Positions 53,333 to 62,854 are shown, numbered from the stretch's first letter. The stretch is 64,000 bases of DNA from Brumimicrobium sp964585545 (GCA_964585545.1 CAZPDT010000002.1:124001-188000), one strand, 5' to 3'. Numbers and translations are program-made. The notes: generated from the sequence alone by a model not told the origin.

Positions 53333-54862
53333 ATGAGTAAAATAAAAATCAAAAGTGCAATTATCTCTGTATTCAATAAAGAAGGTTTATCGCCTATTGT
53401 CAAAGAGTTAAACAATCAAGGTGTAGAAATTTATAGTACAGGAGGAACCCAATCCTTTATTGAAGATTTAGGTATAAAAGTGGAGAGTGTTGAAAGCCTG
53501 ACTTCATATCCTTCAATTTTAGGAGGAAGGGTAAAAACACTTCACCCCAAAGTTTTTGGAGGCATTTTAAATCGGAAGGACAATGAAAGCGATCAAGAAC
53601 AACTTTATGAGTACGAGATTCCCTCATTTGATTTGGTAATTGTCGATTTGTACCCTTTTGAAGAAACCGTTGCTGCTGGAGGAACACATGAAGAAATCAT
53701 TGAGAAAATTGACATAGGAGGAATCTCATTAATTCGGGCGGCTGCCAAGAATTATAACGATGTACTCGTTGTTTCTTCACGACATCAGTACGATGCATTT
53801 TCAGCTATTTTAGAAGATCAAAAAGGAGAAGTGACAATAGCACAAAGGAAAAAATTTGCAACTGCTGCTTTTAATGTGAGTTCTCATTATGATGTCCACA
53901 TTCACGACTATATGAGCAATGAGGAAGATCAACCTGTTTTCAAGGAGAGCATAATTGAATCCCAGTTGTTAAGGTATGGGGAAAATCCACACCAAAAAGG
54001 CGTTTTTTATGGAGATTTAGAGAAAATCTTTACCCAACTCCATGGGAAGGAGCTTTCATATAACAATTTACTTGATATTGATGCTGCTGTTTGTTTAATG
54101 GAGGACTTTCAAGAAGGTCGTCCCACTTTTGCCATCTTAAAGCACAATAATGCATGTGGACTTGCAACAAGAGAAAATATAAAACAAGCATTTACAGATG
54201 CACTGGCAGGTGATCCTGTTTCTGCTTTTGGAGGAATACTCATTTCAAATACAAAAATTGATGTTGATACAGCACAATTAATCGATGAAATCTTCTGCGA
54301 AGTGGTGATTGCCTCCGATTTTGATGCAAAAGCACTTGAAATATTAAAATCTAAGAAAAACAGAAGAATTTTAATCCAAAAGCCGATTGAGTTACCAAAG
54401 AAAATGTACCGCACCATTCTCAATGGAGTTTTGGCACAAGATCGAGATACGATTGTAGAAAATACAAATGACCTTGAGTCGGTTACCAATGCAGTACCCA
54501 ACGAAGTCCAAAAAGCAGATCTCATTTTTGCTAATAAGATTGTAAAACACACCAAATCCAATTCAATTGTTTTGGCAAAAAACGGTCAACTATTGGCAAG
54601 TGGAACAGGACAAACGTCAAGGGTGGATGCCTTAAGACAAGCCATACATAAAGCGAAATCATTTGATTTTGATTTGGAAGGAGCGGTAATGGCCTCTGAT
54701 GCATTTTTTCCTTTTCCAGATTGTGTGGAAATTGCACATAAAGAAGGCATAAAAACAGTTATTCAACCCGGAGGATCAATAAAAGATAAATTATCTATTG
54801 AGTTTTGCAATCAACATGATATAGCAATGGTTTTTACTGGAAATAGACATTTTAAACATTAA
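53333..54862 (+). CDS. purH: Bifunctional AICAR transformylase / IMP cyclohydrolase
   Basis: A 509-residue enzyme for the last two steps of IMP synthesis. The N-terminal IMP cyclohydrolase (MGS-like) domain has SVFNKEGL, STGGT and GGRVKTLHPKVFGGIL. The C-terminal transformylase has LRYGENPHQKG, LSYNNLLDIDAA and the catalytic KHNNACG. The ATG at 53333 gives the normal length; the open frame upstream is not protein-like. It precedes the elongasome genes by 105 bp on the same strand. Confidence 0.97.
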   Translation: MSKIKIKSAIISVFNKEGLSPIVKELNNQGVEIYSTGGTQSFIEDLGIKVESVESLTSYPSILGGRVKTLHPKVFGGILNRKDNESDQEQLYEYEIPSFDLVIVDLYPFEETVAAGGTHEEIIEKIDIGGISLIRAAAKNYNDVLVVSSRHQYDAFSAILEDQKGEVTIAQRKKFATAAFNVSSHYDVHIHDYMSNEEDQPVFKESIIESQLLRYGENPHQKGVFYGDLEKIFTQLHGKELSYNNLLDIDAAVCLMEDFQEGRPTFAILKHNNACGLATRENIKQAFTDALAGDPVSAFGGILISNTKIDVDTAQLIDEIFCEVVIASDFDAKALEILKSKKNRRILIQKPIELPKKMYRTILNGVLAQDRDTIVENTNDLESVTNAVPNEVQKADLIFANKIVKHTKSNSIVLAKNGQLLASGTGQTSRVDALRQAIHKAKSFDFDLEGAVMASDAFFPFPDCVEIAHKEGIKTVIQPGGSIKDKLSIEFCNQHDIAMVFTGNRHFKH

Positions 54863-54907
54863 GCATAAATTAAAATTAAAATTTCTACCATTGTTTATTT
54901 ATTTCAC

Positions 54908-54915
54908 TAAATTTG
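54908..54915 (+). promoter_or_regulatory. -7 box for the mre-rod operon
   Basis: TAAATTTG, perfect TAnnTTTG, 52 nt before the mreB ATG, in the purH-mreB gap. A TTG lies 14 bp upstream, closer than usual. Confidence 0.4.
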
Positions 54916-54967
54916 GGGATAAATTTAATACAACCTTTAGGTTGATTATACTGCACTAAAAAGAAAT

Positions 54968-55993
54968 ATGGGATTATTCAGTTTTTTAACACAAGAAATT
55001 GCAATTGATTTAGGTACAGCCAACACTTTAATCATCATGAATGACAAAGTTGTTGTGGATGAACCATCTATTGTTGCGCGCGATATTCAGACGGGAAAAA
55101 TTGTGGCAATTGGTAAGAAAGCGCAACAGATGCATGGAAAAACGCACAAACTTATTGAAACTGTTCAGCCACTTCAAAATGGGGTGATTGCTGATTTCCA
55201 ATGTGCAGAGCAGATGATTCGCGGAATGATTAAGATGATTAAAAGGCGAAAAAGCTTGATCAATTCCTCTTTGCGGATGGTGATTTGTATTCCATCAGGA
55301 ATTACAGAAGTTGAAAAGAGAGCTGTTCGGGATTCAGCAGAACATGCGGGAGCAAAAGAAGTTTATCTTATTCATGAACCGATGGCGGCAGCTATTGGTA
55401 TTGGTATCGATGTAGAAGAACCGATGGGAAATATGATTATTGACATCGGGGGAGGAACTTCTGAAATTGCTGTTATTGCATTGGGAGGAATTGTTAGTGA
55501 CAAGTCGATTCGAGTGGCAGGAAACGATTTCACAATCGATATTGAAGAATATATGCGTCGACAACATAATATTCTTGTTGGAGAAAGGACGGCAGAACAA
55601 ATTAAAATAGAAGTAGGTTCCGCTTTGCCCGAATTGGATAATCCTCCACCTGATTTTGCTGTTCGGGGACGGGATTTAATGACGGGAATTCCAAAAGAAA
55701 TTATTGTGAGTTATTCAGAAATTGCACACGCCTTAGACAAATCGATTTCTAAAATAGAAGAAGCTATTCTGAATGCACTAGAGATGACCCCCCCAGAACT
55801 TTCGGCGGATATTTATAAAACAGGAATTTATTTGGCTGGCGGAGGCTCAATGTTGCGCGGTTTAGATAAAAGAATGTCAATAAAAACAAAACTCCCTGTT
55901 CATATTGCAGAGGATCCGCTAAGGGCTGTGGCGAGAGGAACAAGTATCGCTTTGAAAAATGTGAATCGCTTCCCATTTTTGATCAGGGATTAA
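54968..55993 (+). CDS. mreB: Rod-shape protein MreB
   Basis: A 341-residue bacterial actin that forms membrane-bound filaments guiding lateral wall synthesis. IAIDLGTANTLI is phosphate loop 1, IIDIGGGTSEIAVI phosphate loop 2 and LAGGGSMLRGLD the adenosine motif. The N-terminal MGLFSFLTQ can act as the membrane-binding helix. It is the first gene of an operon whose spacing is 14 bp and then overlaps. Confidence 0.97.
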   Translation: MGLFSFLTQEIAIDLGTANTLIIMNDKVVVDEPSIVARDIQTGKIVAIGKKAQQMHGKTHKLIETVQPLQNGVIADFQCAEQMIRGMIKMIKRRKSLINSSLRMVICIPSGITEVEKRAVRDSAEHAGAKEVYLIHEPMAAAIGIGIDVEEPMGNMIIDIGGGTSEIAVIALGGIVSDKSIRVAGNDFTIDIEEYMRRQHNILVGERTAEQIKIEVGSALPELDNPPPDFAVRGRDLMTGIPKEIIVSYSEIAHALDKSISKIEEAILNALEMTPPELSADIYKTGIYLAGGGSMLRGLDKRMSIKTKLPVHIAEDPLRAVARGTSIALKNVNRFPFLIRD

Positions 55994-56007
55994 AACACAA
56001 CTAGTTC

Positions 56008-56841
56008 ATGCTAAGGCTTATAGCATTTTTTAGAAGATTTAGGGTATTTCTGGTCTTCCTTATTCTACAAGTGATTGTATTGAGTTCCTATTTTTCAGTT
56101 ATGAGCTTTCCAAGAACACGGTTCTTTAACTCTTCTGCTGCAGTAGTGAGTAAACTGCTGACTTGGGAGCGGGATCTTACCAAATATTTTTTCCTTGAAG
56201 AAGCCAACAAAGAACTGCAAAAGGAAAACATTAAATTACAAAATAAAATTCCAATTAATTTTATCTCTGTTGACCCTAAAACAGCAATAATTAATGATAC
56301 CATTCGAGCGTTGAGTTATGAACGTATTCCAGCAACAGTTATCAACTCATCTTACCGCTACACAAATAACTACTTTACGATTAATGCTGGTTCCCTAAAA
56401 GGAATAAAGCGAAAAATGGGTGTTGTCTCTGCTAACGGAATTGTTGGATTTGTTTATGATGTATCAAAGCATTACGCATTGGTCAAGTCGGTTCTCACAC
56501 AAGACATTAATTTGAGTGCTTATGTGGTGGGTTCAGACGCTTTTGGATTGGTCAAATATACAGAGGACGACCCAAGAAGAGTAAAGTTGACAGGGATTTC
56601 AAACGATATTGTAATAAAGAAGGGAAGCCGTGTATTGTCTCGTGGAAGTGCAGGTTATTTTCCTCAAGGTCTTCCTCTTGGAATTGTTGAAAACGTAAAA
56701 CCAATAGAAGGAAAACCGATGTGGGACATTGCTGTACGTTTGAGTCAGGACATGAGAAGATTGCGGTATGTTTATGTTTTAAAAAACATCAACCAACTTG
56801 AATTGAATCAATTAGAAAAAGATATTGAGCAACTCCAATGA
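56008..56841 (+). CDS. mreC: Rod-shape protein MreC
   Basis: A 277-residue elongasome scaffold with one membrane helix near 13-32 (VFLVFLILQVIVLSSYF) and a short coiled coil (EEANKELQKENIKLQN). The periplasmic double beta-barrel carries TINAGSLKGIKRKMGVVSANGIVGFV. It activates PBP2-RodA. The start codon is ATG at 56008, and the end overlaps mreD by 4 bp. Confidence 0.93.
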   Translation: MLRLIAFFRRFRVFLVFLILQVIVLSSYFSVMSFPRTRFFNSSAAVVSKLLTWERDLTKYFFLEEANKELQKENIKLQNKIPINFISVDPKTAIINDTIRALSYERIPATVINSSYRYTNNYFTINAGSLKGIKRKMGVVSANGIVGFVYDVSKHYALVKSVLTQDINLSAYVVGSDAFGLVKYTEDDPRRVKLTGISNDIVIKKGSRVLSRGSAGYFPQGLPLGIVENVKPIEGKPMWDIAVRLSQDMRRLRYVYVLKNINQLELNQLEKDIEQLQ

Positions 56842-57353
56842 ATCAACTGATTAGAAATACCGTCCGACTTTTTATTTTTGTTCTTGCCCAAGGATTGATT
56901 TTTAGTCAATTGAATTTTGGATATGGAATTCATCCTATGATTTACCCTTTATTTATCCTTCTTTTACCCTTTGACACGAAGCCAATTGTATTGATGTTGT
57001 TTGCTTTTGTGGTTGGAATTGGAGTCGATTTCTTTACCAATACATTTGGGCTTCACGCTAGCGCAGCTGTGCTGATTGCCTATCTGCGCCCAACAATATT
57101 GCGACAATTTGCCCCCAGAGATGATTATGACGTTCTTAAAGAACCTACAGCGAATGAATGGGGATATGCTTGGTTTGTCAAGGTAGCCGGTATAGCTGTT
57201 TTAATTCACCATTTATGGTTCTTCTCACTTGAATACTTTAAGATATCCGCTTGGAAGGAAATTTTAATAAATACTATTCTTAGTTCTATTGTAACTTTGA
57301 TTATCTTTATACTCATACAGATGCTTTTCTTTAAAAAGTCTAAGAGTATATGA
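56838..57353 (+). CDS. mreD: Rod-shape protein MreD
   Basis: A 171-residue membrane protein with about five or six hydrophobic helices, matching MreD in size and position. Sequence conservation is low, as usual; IHPMIYPLFILLLPF and GIGVDFFTNTFGLHASAAVLIAYLRP are the recognisable parts. Both ends overlap their neighbours by 4 bp (ATGA). Confidence 0.9.
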   Translation: MNQLIRNTVRLFIFVLAQGLIFSQLNFGYGIHPMIYPLFILLLPFDTKPIVLMLFAFVVGIGVDFFTNTFGLHASAAVLIAYLRPTILRQFAPRDDYDVLKEPTANEWGYAWFVKVAGIAVLIHHLWFFSLEYFKISAWKEILINTILSSIVTLIIFILIQMLFFKKSKSI

Positions 57354-59224
57354 ATTTAGAAAATAGGAAAATTGTTTTTATTCTTCTCTTTATATTTGCA
57401 GGAGTAATATTTATTACCCGCTTATTTTATATGCAGGTAATTGACGACCAGTGGATTGAAAGGGCGGGAGAGGTAGCGAAACGAAAATTTACTATTAAAC
57501 CACCACGGGGTATATTTCTTGATAGACAGGGCAAAAAAATAGTAGAAAATAAAACGTACTATAATTTAATGTTTGTGGAAGATGACATTAAGGACTTTGA
57601 TACAATTGCTTTTTCTAATTTAATTGGAATGTCGGTAGACTCCATACGACAGCGATTTGAGGAGATTAGAAAACATTTAGACCGAAGAACAATAAGCAGA
57701 ACAACTGGAAATGATACAGTTGTGAATGATTACAGAAGTTACTTGCCTTATCCATTTTTAAAAGAATTAACAGCAGATGAGATGTCAAAAATTGCTATTA
57801 ATTTGCCCAGTTTCGAAGGTTTTTATGAGCGCCCAATGAGTATGCGTTACTATCCTTATCCTTATGGGGCCAATATTTTTGGTTATTTAAATGAAGTGAA
57901 TGGAGAGGAGTTAAGAGCAGATCGTAATTTTTATAGGATGGGGGACCTTATTGGTCGTTCTGGGCTCGAGCGCTATTATGAAAGAATACTTCGGGGAAAA
58001 AAAGGAGTTAAGGTTACCTTAATGTCTGCCAAAGGAGAAATAATTGAGGATTTTGCCAATGGGAAACTCGATACAAGAGCACAACAAGGCCCTCCTTTAA
58101 ACCTTGGGATTGATATTGATTTGCAGGCTTATGGAGAAGAGTTGATGAAGCATAAGTTAGGCTCTATTGTTGCCATTGAACCTTCTTCTGGAGAAATTCT
58201 TGCTATGATCAGTGCGCCCTCTTATGATCCAAACTTATTGGTTGGAACAAAGAATATACGAAAAAACTATATGCAGTTGTTCGAGGATTCTTTAAAACCT
58301 TTTTTTCCGCGTCCTTTGGCTGCAGCATATCCTCCTGGTTCGACTTTTAAAGTGGTTCAGGCACTTGTCGGTTTGCAAGAAGGTGTAATTACTGAAAACG
58401 CCTCTTTCCCTTGTAATAAAGCTTTAGTAGGTTGTCATAATCATCCCCCAGCTTCAAATATTTCTAAAGCAATTCAATACTCATGTAACCCTTATTTTTA
58501 TCAAGAAGTAAGAAGAATAATTCGGCAAAATGTCAAAAAGAATATTTATAAAGATGCTGCAGTAGGTCTAAAGTTATGGGATAAATACATGTATAGCTTT
58601 GGGTTGGGAGTAGTGCCTAAAACTGATATTTATGGCATGACAAGCGGGCTCATTCCTGATAATAGTTTTTACAACCGTTGGTATGGTAAAAACCGTTGGG
58701 CTTTTTCAACCATACAGTCTATTAGTATTGGTCAGGGTGAAGTTGAAGTTACACCTTTACAACTGGCTAATGTAGCAGCCATTGTAGCAAATGACGGATA
58801 TTATTATGAGCCACATTTTGTGAAAAGTATAGGAGAAAATGGACCGTTGGATCGGTTTAAGGTAAAGCAATTTTCAATGGTTGATAAAAAATATTTTCCC
58901 GCTGTAAAAGAAGGAATGCGGAGGGTTGTAAACGAACCTGGAGGAACAGCACGAAGGGCACGCCTAAAAGATATTGTTGTTGCGGGCAAAACAGGAACTG
59001 TTCAGAACCCTCATGGTGAAGATCATTCCGTTTTTATTGCTTTTGCCCCACTAGATAACCCGAAAATTGCGATTGCAGTATTGGTTGAAAATGCTGGATA
59101 TGGAGGCGTTTGGGCAGCACCCATCGCTAGTTTAATGATTGAAAAATACCTCAATAGAGAGGTGTTGGAAAAGAGGAGAGAAAAACGGATTTTGGATAAA
59201 AGTTTTATACATACTGATGAATAG
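57350..59224 (+). CDS. mrdA: Penicillin-binding protein 2
   Basis: A 624-residue class B transpeptidase of the elongasome. One N-terminal membrane helix (IVFILLFIFAGVIFI) and a pedestal domain precede the transpeptidase. The active site has S331-x-x-K334 in PPGSTFKVVQ, SxN as SCN in QYSCNPYF and KTG at 547-549 in AGKTGT. A His/Cys-rich insertion with GCHNHPPASN lies just before SxN. It is translated after mreD and before rodA with overlaps on both sides. Confidence 0.96.
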   Translation: MNLENRKIVFILLFIFAGVIFITRLFYMQVIDDQWIERAGEVAKRKFTIKPPRGIFLDRQGKKIVENKTYYNLMFVEDDIKDFDTIAFSNLIGMSVDSIRQRFEEIRKHLDRRTISRTTGNDTVVNDYRSYLPYPFLKELTADEMSKIAINLPSFEGFYERPMSMRYYPYPYGANIFGYLNEVNGEELRADRNFYRMGDLIGRSGLERYYERILRGKKGVKVTLMSAKGEIIEDFANGKLDTRAQQGPPLNLGIDIDLQAYGEELMKHKLGSIVAIEPSSGEILAMISAPSYDPNLLVGTKNIRKNYMQLFEDSLKPFFPRPLAAAYPPGSTFKVVQALVGLQEGVITENASFPCNKALVGCHNHPPASNISKAIQYSCNPYFYQEVRRIIRQNVKKNIYKDAAVGLKLWDKYMYSFGLGVVPKTDIYGMTSGLIPDNSFYNRWYGKNRWAFSTIQSISIGQGEVEVTPLQLANVAAIVANDGYYYEPHFVKSIGENGPLDRFKVKQFSMVDKKYFPAVKEGMRRVVNEPGGTARRARLKDIVVAGKTGTVQNPHGEDHSVFIAFAPLDNPKIAIAVLVENAGYGGVWAAPIASLMIEKYLNREVLEKRREKRILDKSFIHTDE

Positions 59225-60617
59225 GTATAGAAACAAATCATTTGGTTGGGATTGGATAACAATTTTGATTGTTACTCTTTTGTTGTTGATGGGGATTATA
59301 AATCTTTATTCAGCTTCTTATAATCCTGACCATCCATTTCTTTTTGATTTGAAAGCACTTTATGGGAAGCAAATTCTTTTTATAGGATTGGGCGTGTTTT
59401 TTGGAATCGTGATTTCTCTAATTGATGCAGACTATATTCGAAAATTGACCCCAACCATTTTTATAACTGTCTTCATTCTCCTTATTTTGGTGTTATTTAC
59501 CACTCCAATTAATGGAGCAAGGTCGTGGTTGGGAATTGGAAGTTTTGGAATTCAGCCTTCCGAATTTGCCAAATTATCTACCGCATTAATGTTGGCCTAT
59601 GTTATCTCTAGAGGTGGCAGGAGAAGCATTACAAGGCAATCATTATTTCTCTCCTTATTTGTGGTGCTTTTAACCATGTTTTTAATTTTAATTCAAAATG
59701 ATACAGGTACTTTCTTAGTCTTTACCGCTTTCTTTTTTGTTATGTATCGAGAAGGAATTACGCTTGACCCCATTATTTTATTTTTTCTTAATCGTATATT
59801 CGGCTTCCGGTTTAAGCGCACTTGGATAGGCATTCACTTCATACCTGTTTTATTTGCAATTATTTTCTTCAGTATTGTTATTCTTTATTTTACCGATACT
59901 ACCTACGACTTTTATTTTTTGCCTGGTTATGATGTTCCAGGATGGTTGGTAATATTGATAATGATTACTTTAATTACTTTGGTAGTACTTTTTGTCATTA
60001 GAAAATTTTCTTCACAACGTTCCAAAAAGAAGATGACCTCCGTACTGTTTATTTTATACTTTATTTCGATTGGATTTATAGGCGTGGTTTCCTATACCTA
60101 TCTCAATATACTTCAAAGTCATCAAAAGGACCGGATAGATTTGTGGTTGGGTAAGATTGAAGATAAAGATGGGAAGGACTACAATAGGAACCGTGCATTG
60201 GCAGCGGTTGGTTCCGGTGGATTTTCTGGGGTTGGTTACCAAGAGGCTATCTTATCAAGTCCAGAGAGCAATCATGTGCCTGAAAGTCAAACCGATTTTA
60301 TTTTTTCTGTTTATTCAGAGGAGTGGGGCTTTATTGGGGCAGCTACTTTGGTTGGACTATTTACTATTTTATTGGTTCGGATTATTGTTATTGCTGAAAG
60401 GCAAAAGAGTCGGTTTGCTCGAGTATATGCCAACTCGGTAGCTATGATTTTGTTCTATCACTTTGGTGTTAATGTGGGAATGAATATTGGTATAATCCCT
60501 GTTATTGGGATTCCTCTGCCCTTTTTTAGCTATGGAGGCTCAGCAATGATGACGTTTATCATTATGATTCTTATTCTACTCAAACTGGACAGTCAAAGGA
60601 ATGATATATTGGTTTAA
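59217..60617 (+). CDS. rodA: Peptidoglycan glycosyltransferase RodA
   Basis: A 466-residue SEDS polymerase from the ATG at 59217, overlapping mrdA by 8 bp. Family marks are INGARSWLGIGSFGIQPSEFAKL, NDTGTFLVF, ESQTDFIFSVYSEEWGF and the C-terminal PLPFFSYGGSAM. The protein is longer than typical RodA because about 90 residues with two or three extra hydrophobic segments lie between the NDTGTF motif and the large periplasmic loop (around 180-275). It works with PBP2 to make lateral wall. Confidence 0.95.
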   Translation: MNRYRNKSFGWDWITILIVTLLLLMGIINLYSASYNPDHPFLFDLKALYGKQILFIGLGVFFGIVISLIDADYIRKLTPTIFITVFILLILVLFTTPINGARSWLGIGSFGIQPSEFAKLSTALMLAYVISRGGRRSITRQSLFLSLFVVLLTMFLILIQNDTGTFLVFTAFFFVMYREGITLDPIILFFLNRIFGFRFKRTWIGIHFIPVLFAIIFFSIVILYFTDTTYDFYFLPGYDVPGWLVILIMITLITLVVLFVIRKFSSQRSKKKMTSVLFILYFISIGFIGVVSYTYLNILQSHQKDRIDLWLGKIEDKDGKDYNRNRALAAVGSGGFSGVGYQEAILSSPESNHVPESQTDFIFSVYSEEWGFIGAATLVGLFTILLVRIIVIAERQKSRFARVYANSVAMILFYHFGVNVGMNIGIIPVIGIPLPFFSYGGSAMMTFIIMILILLKLDSQRNDILV

Positions 60618-61474
60618 TGAAAGAAAAGTTTGAATCTATTTCACCATTTTTACAGACGGTATTTCTGTTTTTAATAGGTACAGTTACGTTTGTGGCTTTA
60701 TCTATGCTTATTAGTGTATTGATGGGGGTGATTTATCCAAATATGCCAGCTGAAGACCTTAAAGTTCAAATGAATTTCTTTCCTGTTCAATATATGCTGA
60801 TACAATTTCTTCCTATTCAGCTGGGTTTTTTATTAACGCCAGGTATAATTTATCTTTGGTTAAGTAAAAAATCCAAACTGATTAAGAGTCAAGGCAAAGA
60901 TTTCTTTGTTTGGGCATTTTTATTGTTTATTTCCGTTTTTTTATTGCTGCCTCTTTTAGGACAAATCAATGCAGAGGCTACAAAACTCGTTGGTGCATAT
61001 CAATCACTTGTCGACCATAAATCGATGGCTGATGAACAATTGCATTTGGTGATTGGCGACGTAGGATCATCTTCATTTTATATTGCAATTTTAATTATTG
61101 GACTTATTACAGGAGGAGCAGAAGAATTACTTTTCAGAAGGTTTTTATTTCACCACATGATAAAGAATACGGGAAAATTATTGCTTAGTTTGGTTTCTAG
61201 TTCCATTTTGTTTGCTTTGCTTCATTTTAATTATTTACAAATCTTGCCTTTATTTGTTTTTGGCGTTGTTTTGGCGATGATGTATTACACTTCAGGCAGT
61301 ATTTGGCCTGGAATTGTTGCTCATTCACTGAACAATATGGTTAATGTATATTGGCTTGCAAATGATAGTATACCGTATTGGATGGAGCATATTGATTTAA
61401 AAATAACAATCCCATCAACACTATTGTTAATGGGATTGGTTATCTATTATTTTAAAAGAACAAAATCTACTTAG
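60617..61474 (+). CDS. CPBP-family intramembrane protease
   Basis: A 285-residue membrane protein with about seven or eight helices. The CPBP (CAAX/bacteriocin self-immunity) motifs are present: E169-E170 and R174 in AEELLFRRFLF, then FALLHFNY and HSLNNMVN. These proteins are glutamic intramembrane proteases of the Rce1 type; the substrate is unknown. Its ATG overlaps the rodA stop by 1 bp (TAATG), so it is part of the elongasome operon. Confidence 0.88.
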   Translation: MKEKFESISPFLQTVFLFLIGTVTFVALSMLISVLMGVIYPNMPAEDLKVQMNFFPVQYMLIQFLPIQLGFLLTPGIIYLWLSKKSKLIKSQGKDFFVWAFLLFISVFLLLPLLGQINAEATKLVGAYQSLVDHKSMADEQLHLVIGDVGSSSFYIAILIIGLITGGAEELLFRRFLFHHMIKNTGKLLLSLVSSSILFALLHFNYLQILPLFVFGVVLAMMYYTSGSIWPGIVAHSLNNMVNVYWLANDSIPYWMEHIDLKITIPSTLLLMGLVIYYFKRTKST

Positions 61475-61497
61475 ATTTGCCCTAAATCAACTTTTTT

Positions 61498-62016
61498 TTA
61501 TTTTGACCGAACGTGATAATTAGAACCTTTAACTTTATCTTGAGCTGCGTATGCAATTGAGTTAAAATCTAAATCTTGTAAGATTGCACGGGCCTTAAAT
61601 ATAATACCTACGGGCACTTTTTGATCAGCTTTGAAGCATGTAATCACATTCTGTTTAGGAGCGGTAAACTCGTCTGGTTTTGATTTAAATTTATCAATCT
61701 TCCATTCTCCAATATGATTAATTCCATCAGAGGCCAATATTCCGTCATATTGAATAGCAATTCCTTTATAGAATTTATCTTTATCACCTTGTAATGGTTC
61801 TCCAAGTAAAACAAAATCCACTTCGGAACGCTGTTTAAAAGGTGTTAAATCAGACATACCAACACCTGTTGCGGGTTCAACCTTCACTAAGGGATCAATT
61901 TCTCGAGTTGTTGTAGCAACCATGAAGAAAAACAAAAGCATAAAGACGATATCTGGGAGCGATGCGGTGTTTATAGCCGGCGCGTCTGCTTCGTCATTTT
62001 TTTTGAATTTTGACAT
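61498..62016 (-). CDS. ExbD/TolR-like protein (second ExbD)
   Basis: A 172-residue ExbD-family protein. A short cytoplasmic N-terminus is followed by SLPDIVFMLLFFFMVATT with conserved Asp22 for proton coupling, then a periplasmic domain (FKARAILQDLDFNSIAYAAQDK near the end). With ExbB it forms the motor that energises TonB or TolA. Two bases separate it from the first ExbD gene. Confidence 0.92.
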   Translation of the reverse strand: MSKFKKNDEADAPAINTASLPDIVFMLLFFFMVATTTREIDPLVKVEPATGVGMSDLTPFKQRSEVDFVLLGEPLQGDKDKFYKGIAIQYDGILASDGINHIGEWKIDKFKSKPDEFTAPKQNVITCFKADQKVPVGIIFKARAILQDLDFNSIAYAAQDKVKGSNYHVRSK

Positions 62017-62018
62017 AA

Positions 62019-62852
62019 TTAACGTTTTGGTTTAACCTCAATAAGTTTTAAAGGAAATAGAGTTTCTATTAATTCCATATGGGTCTTGATCTTTTGAATC
62101 TCAGGCGTATTTTCTGTAAGATGCTGTTGGTATAGATTGTTCATTGTAGAGTATGAAGTTCCAAATAATTTTTCAGCAGCTTTATCTCTCAGTTCAATCA
62201 CAGCCTTTTGGACTTCAGATTGTACAGCAATATAAGCAGAGTAATCAGTATCATTAAATGCCTCCAATCGAATATGTGCATCAAAGGCAATTTCAGGCAT
62301 TTCTGTTTTACCGCTGTATTTTTGGTAGAGACGCATCATCTCAAGCTTATCGCCCCATTTAGAAATTGCGTCATTGGCTTGAGCAATCATCTTTTCCACG
62401 ACTTCTTTTTCGTGTTCATTACCTTCTTTATCAGCCAATGCTTCCTGTTTTGCCTCAAGCGCATTTAATCGATTAATTTGGTTGTTTAAGTTTGATTGAT
62501 AAATCTGAATTGAACCAAATGAATAATAGGGATAATCTTTAGCACGATCTGTTTTTCGATCTCGATTAACAAGATAAAAATGTTTTATTCTTTTGTTTAG
62601 AGAGCTTATATCTTCGGGTTGAATAATAGAATCTCTCGCCTTAATAACATTTTTACTGTTGATCGTTATTTTATAAATATTTTTTTTCTGAACAGGAGGC
62701 TGAGGTTCATGAGTTGTAACCTTTTTCGGTATTTTACGCAGGTATGCCGTATCCTTTTCCATTGTTGTGGTAACAAGGAAAAAGATGAGCAACAAGAAGG
62801 CAATATCTGCCATCGAACCTGCATTAATTTCCGGAGCTTCTCGCTTTGCCAT
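62019..62852 (-). CDS. ExbD/TolR-like protein with long periplasmic insertion (first ExbD)
   Basis: A 277-residue ExbD-family protein, about twice the length of classical ExbD. GSMADIAFLLLIFFLVTTT holds conserved Asp16. The periplasmic domain is interrupted by a charged helical insertion at about 95-185 (NQINRLNALEAKQEALADKEGNEHEKEVVEKM), likely coiled coil, before the C-terminal ExbD strand. It shares a transcript with ExbB and the second ExbD. Confidence 0.9.
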   Translation of the reverse strand: MAKREAPEINAGSMADIAFLLLIFFLVTTTMEKDTAYLRKIPKKVTTHEPQPPVQKKNIYKITINSKNVIKARDSIIQPEDISSLNKRIKHFYLVNRDRKTDRAKDYPYYSFGSIQIYQSNLNNQINRLNALEAKQEALADKEGNEHEKEVVEKMIAQANDAISKWGDKLEMMRLYQKYSGKTEMPEIAFDAHIRLEAFNDTDYSAYIAVQSEVQKAVIELRDKAAEKLFGTSYSTMNNLYQQHLTENTPEIQKIKTHMELIETLFPLKLIEVKPKR

Positions 62853-62854
62853 GC

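Noticed and set aside
59139..59216. Upstream in-frame extension of rodA
   Set aside because: It would overlap mrdA by 86 bp; the ATG at 59217 begins a normal RodA N-terminus.
61474..61498. GATTT/AAATC hairpin followed by a T-run between the CPBP and ExbD genes
   Set aside because: The stem has only five mostly A-T pairs; too weak to call a terminator, although the T-run is suggestive.
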